43,186 nt of DNA from Kribbia dieselivorans NBRC 106261. Its GTDB lineage: Bacteria > Actinomycetota > Actinomycetes > Actinomycetales > Dermatophilaceae. A program made the position numbers and the translations under genes. The stretch spans positions 1 through 43,186 of the forward strand of contig NZ_BCRE01000062.1 in NCBI RefSeq assembly GCF_001552435.1, written 5' to 3'. Positions 40,617 through 43,186 of the stretch are shown here, piece by piece (position 1 is the stretch's first letter; the number at the start of each line of letters is the position of its first letter). The notes beneath the pieces are model-generated. The model ran no database searches, was not told where the DNA came from, and saw only the letters and a program-made list of their open reading frames with translations.

Positions 40617-41081
40617 ATGCCGGACCCTGACTCCCCGATCGCCGAGAGCCTCGCCTACAAGCTCCACCAAGCCACCGTGCTGGTGGATCGCGCGGCCGAC
40701 CAGTACCTGCGCACCCACCACGACATCAGCTACTCGCTCCTCGTCGTCCTGCTGGTCGTGGGGGTGCTCGAGACACCGAGTCAGCGCGAGATCGCCGATC
40801 ATCTGGAGGTCTCGCGCGCCTCGATCACCCAGCGCATCACCGTCCTGACCCAACGCGGCCTGGTCCGGGTGTCACCGAGCGACCACGACGCCCGCGCGGT
40901 ACAGGTGCAACTGACCGCAGCCGGCGGAGCGCTGCTCACCGCCGCGTGGCAGGGCATGGAGTCATACGAGGACGGCCTCGACGCGGGGATCGACGTCGCC
41001 GCGTTGACCCGGGAACTCGACCTGCTGATCGCCAACGCCCGGGCACACCTGGCCCGGATCAGCCACAAGGAGCACGAATGA
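40617..41081 (+). CDS. MarR family transcriptional regulator
   Basis: A 154-residue MarR protein: a helical dimerisation start (PDSPIAESLAYKLHQATVLV), ETPSQREIADHLEVSRASIT as the helix-turn-helix, ITVLTQRGLVRVSPSDHDAR as the wing with the family's typical DxR, and ARAVQVQLTAAGGALLTAAW to the last helix. It probably represses itself and the coupled CPBP protease gene, whose ATG overlaps this stop (ATGA), through the GTTAA-N4-TTAAC repeat at 40600-40613. The inducer cannot be predicted. Confidence 0.93.
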   Translation: MPDPDSPIAESLAYKLHQATVLVDRAADQYLRTHHDISYSLLVVLLVVGVLETPSQREIADHLEVSRASITQRITVLTQRGLVRVSPSDHDARAVQVQLTAAGGALLTAAWQGMESYEDGLDAGIDVAALTRELDLLIANARAHLARISHKEHE

Positions 41082-41842
41082 CCGCCGCGCCCACCCCCGA
41101 CCTCGACCGCCACACCGATCAACCCGAGCCCACGGCGCTCCGGAAGTCGGTCGGCGTGATGATCGCCGCCCTCGGCACCGGCGCCCTGCTGGTCCTGACG
41201 CTCGTGATCGGGCAGCAACAGGCCGAGAGCCTCGCGCGCTACGCGCTCTATCAGGTCGCCGGCCTGGTCGTCGCCGCCCTGGTCGTCGGCGGCGTCGTCC
41301 TGGCCACCGACCGACGTCCCGCCCACCTGCGCTGGGGCTCGCTCGACGCTCCGGCCAGCCCGATCGCGGCGCTCGGCGTCACGACCACGGACACCTGGCG
41401 CCGCGTCGGCATCACCTTCGCGGTGATCATCTCCGCGGTGACGGCCGTCTTCCTGTACCTGGCCTACCGCTCGGAACTCGGTGGCGTGCCGGCGTCGTCA
41501 TGGCTCCTCGCGTTCGCTCTGGCCATCCCGCTCTCCCTGACCAACGCGCTCGCCGAGGAACTCATCACCCGCTGGGCCATCGTCGAGTCGATGCGCGGGC
41601 GGTGGGCCGGCCAGGCGCCGTGGGTCAGCGCGCTCGTGTTCGGCGCGGTGCACTGGTTCGGCATCCCCGGCGGACCGGTCGGAGCGGTGATGGCCGGCTT
41701 CCTCGGGTGGCTGCTGGCCCGCTCGATCCAGGACACCCGCGGCATCGGCTGGGCCTGGATCATCCATGCGCTGCAGGACGTCCTGATCTTCACGACAACC
41801 CTGGCCCTGTTCGTCGCAGGCCTGCCGGTGCCTGGCCGGTGA
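41078..41842 (+). CDS. CPBP family intramembrane metalloprotease
   Basis: A 254-residue polytopic membrane protein of the CAAX-protease/bacteriocin-processing (Abi) family with about six helices. The glutamate motif is AEELITRWAIVESM (EExxxR), followed by FGAVHWFGIPGGPVGAVMAG with the FxxxH His, and IIHALQDVL with the third His. Such enzymes cleave peptides inside the membrane or give bacteriocin immunity. It is translationally coupled to the MarR gene. Its 3' end overlaps the convergent ABC ATPase gene by 53 bp, with no terminator between. Confidence 0.92.
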   Translation: MTAAPTPDLDRHTDQPEPTALRKSVGVMIAALGTGALLVLTLVIGQQQAESLARYALYQVAGLVVAALVVGGVVLATDRRPAHLRWGSLDAPASPIAALGVTTTDTWRRVGITFAVIISAVTAVFLYLAYRSELGGVPASSWLLAFALAIPLSLTNALAEELITRWAIVESMRGRWAGQAPWVSALVFGAVHWFGIPGGPVGAVMAGFLGWLLARSIQDTRGIGWAWIIHALQDVLIFTTTLALFVAGLPVPGR

Positions 41843-42500
41843 CGGCGCCGTCGACGATCTCGATGACCTGATCGGCCGCGACGAGATGGTCATGATCGTG
41901 GGTGACCATGATGGTCGTCAGCCCCCGCTCCAGCGTCAGGGAGCGCAACAGGTCGAGCACCGCCTCGCCACGCGCGCGATCCAGGGCGCTGGTCGGTTCA
42001 TCCACGAGCAGCAGCGACGGGTCGTTCATCAACGCCCGCGCGATCGTCACGCGCTGCCGCTGCCCGCCCGAGAGCTGGTGCGGACGATGCTCCGCCCGGT
42101 CGCCGAGCCCGACCGCGGCGAGCAGATCGATCGCCCGGCGACGCGCCACCGCCAGATCCTCGCCCCGCAGGTGAGCGACGACGACGAGTTGCTCCATCGC
42201 CGTCAACGACGCGAGCAGGTTCGGGCTCTGGAAGACGATGCCGATCTCGTCCCGGCGCACCCGCTCGGTCTCGCGGCGCGACAGACCGCGCAGGTCGCGC
42301 CCGTCGAGCACCACCGCGCCGGCGTCCGGAGTGATGAGCGTCGCAGCCACGGCCAGCAGACTGGACTTGCCCGAGCCGGACGGCCCGACCACAGCGGTCA
42401 GGGTGCCGGCCGCGGCAGTCAGCGTCACGCGGTCGAGCGCCGTGAGCCGCTGCCCGCCGTCGGGGTAGGTGAGGGTGATGTCATTCAGGTGCAGGGTCAT
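41790..42500 (-). CDS. ABC transporter ATP-binding protein (MacB/LolD-like)
   Basis: A 236-residue nucleotide-binding subunit: Walker A VVGPSGSGKSSLLAVAATLI, Q-loop GIVFQSPNLLASLTAMEQLV, signature HQLSGGQRQRVTIARALMND, Walker B LLLVDEPTSALD and the H-loop TIMVTHDHDHL. Sequence and partner are of the MacB/LolD class, which drives lipoprotein or peptide export through FtsX-type permeases. Its ATG overlaps the permease stop (ATGA), so the two are one operon. The last 53 bp overlap the convergent CPBP gene. Confidence 0.95.
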   Translation of the reverse strand: MTLHLNDITLTYPDGGQRLTALDRVTLTAAAGTLTAVVGPSGSGKSSLLAVAATLITPDAGAVVLDGRDLRGLSRRETERVRRDEIGIVFQSPNLLASLTAMEQLVVVAHLRGEDLAVARRRAIDLLAAVGLGDRAEHRPHQLSGGQRQRVTIARALMNDPSLLLVDEPTSALDRARGEAVLDLLRSLTLERGLTTIMVTHDHDHLVAADQVIEIVDGAVTGQAPAGLRRTGPGLS

Positions 42501-43186
42501 CGCGCACTTCCGAGGGCAGTGAGGGGGTCAACGGTGGTCACGGAGCGCAGGGACACGCCGGCGCCGAGCAGGCCGAGCGCGACGAGCACGAGGGCGGGTA
42601 CGAGCACGGTCGGCGGGTCGAGCACGAACGGCACCGTGCCACCCCCAACCCGCTCGATGAGTACGCCCACCGCGACGGCCAGGGCGGAGCCGAGTGTGGT
42701 CCCGGCCGCGAGCAGCACGAGCGCCTGGCCCAACGCGTCCCGCAGCAGGTAGACGTTCGAGGCTCCGAGCGCCTTGAGGATCGCCACCTCCCCGGTGCGC
42801 TGAACCGTCCACACGGTGAAGAACGCCCCGACGACGAGCGCCGAGATGACGAACAGGAGCGCCCGCATGAGTTGCAGCGAACCGTTCTCCGAGGCGTACG
42901 ACCCGATGGCTGACAGTGACTCCTTCGGCGTGCGGGTCACCGTGCCGAGCCGGTGGTCGGCCGCCACGAGCGCCGCCCCGGAGCCCGGTTGCGTCGTCAC
43001 CGCGAGGAACGTCGCGCCCCCGGTGGGCCGACCGTTGCGTGGCGCGTCATCGGGGGTCACCCAGATGACCGGGGCGTGCGCGTACTGCGCGTTCGCGCCC
43101 ACACCGGCCACGGTGACGCGGCGCCCGCCCACCTCGACGACGTCGCCGCTGGTCACGGCCAGCGCCGCGGCCGCCTCGGGTGAGAC
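42497..43186 (-). CDS. FtsX-family ABC transporter permease, C-terminal part (cut by window end)
   Basis: The frame is open to the last base, so the N-terminal helix and part of the external domain are missing; 229 residues are visible. The external (MacB-like) region VVEVGGRRVTVAGVGANAQY leads to three membrane helices around LFVISALVVGAFFTVWTVQR, ALVLLAAGTTLGSALAVAVG and ALVLVALGLLGAGVSLRSV. The blocks GEVAILKALGASNVYLLRDA and the end TVDPLTALGSAR are classic FtsX-domain features. It works with the ATPase downstream as a homodimeric exporter or extractor; the substrate is unknown. Confidence 0.92.
   Translation of the reverse strand, partial: VSPEAAAALAVTSGDVVEVGGRRVTVAGVGANAQYAHAPVIWVTPDDAPRNGRPTGGATFLAVTTQPGSGAALVAADHRLGTVTRTPKESLSAIGSYASENGSLQLMRALLFVISALVVGAFFTVWTVQRTGEVAILKALGASNVYLLRDALGQALVLLAAGTTLGSALAVAVGVLIERVGGGTVPFVLDPPTVLVPALVLVALGLLGAGVSLRSVTTVDPLTALGSAR

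Noticed and set aside
1-43186. Insertion sequences, CRISPR arrays, rRNA genes
   Set aside because: No transposase motif, terminal repeats, regularly spaced repeats or rRNA sequence were found on reading both strands.

Overview
This is a high-GC window whose gene content points to an actinobacterium, probably of the order Micrococcales; I cannot place it to genus. The strongest evidence is a block from about 10.5 to 26.4 kb that follows the order of the Mycobacterium tuberculosis Rv3667-Rv3683 region as I recall it: acs, a holin-like membrane protein, marP, a NUDIX gene, nth, crp, a metallo-beta-lactamase-fold gene, RidA, a DUF4177 gene, two ArsA/Get3-type ATPases, a WhiB gene, a ponA2-type penicillin-binding protein and a metallophosphoesterase. 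WhiB, Crp/GlxR, MarP and TANNNT -10 elements placed directly at start codons also fit this group.

Layout. 0-2.4 kb: a cut LytTR response regulator, a DUF485 protein and a sodium:solute symporter, with overlapping ends. 2.4-7.2 kb (minus strand): a four-gene operon of an anchored solute-binding-like protein, TelA, a lipoprotein fusing a binding domain to a vWA domain, and an XpaC-like membrane protein. 7.3-12.4 kb: a LysR regulator divergent from a second DUF485/symporter pair and acetyl-CoA synthetase, an acetate uptake and activation unit. 12.4-26.4 kb: the conserved core block (DNA repair, periplasmic protease, Crp, Get3-like ATPases, redox regulator, cell-wall synthase). 26.6-28.2 kb: a lytic transglycosylase with a long Lys-rich then Ser/Thr/Pro-rich tail, then tRNA-Pro(CGG) and a strong terminator.

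28.3-31.9 kb is accessory: a membrane protein/winged-helix regulator pair, two adjoining gene remnants (an SMP-30/strictosidine-synthase-like pseudogene and a nucleotidyltransferase remnant), and a Type II restriction-modification pair whose base use is visibly less GC-rich than its neighbours. 31.9-33.4 kb is a small minus-strand operon (DHFR/RibD-like reductase, CMD-family protein, DUF2255). 33.5-37.5 kb holds two translationally coupled acyl-CoA synthetases divergent from a TetR regulator with palindromic candidate operators. 37.5-43.2 kb has a GNAT acetyltransferase, an AlkD-like repair protein, an excisionase-type antitoxin remnant, a secreted propeller-like protein, a small membrane protein, a MarR regulator coupled to a CPBP protease, and a MacB/LolD-type ABC transporter whose permease runs off the window.

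Most notable points: two divergent intergenic regions (nth/crp and DUF4177/ArsA) share one geometry, back-to-back -10 hexamers exactly 25 bp apart with start codons 6-7 nt downstream, predicting leaderless transcripts both ways; the TelA operon has two solute-binding-like proteins but no permease or ATPase; and the DpnII-like endonuclease carries Ala where the PD-(D/E)XK acidic residue is expected. No insertion sequence, CRISPR array or rRNA gene was seen.
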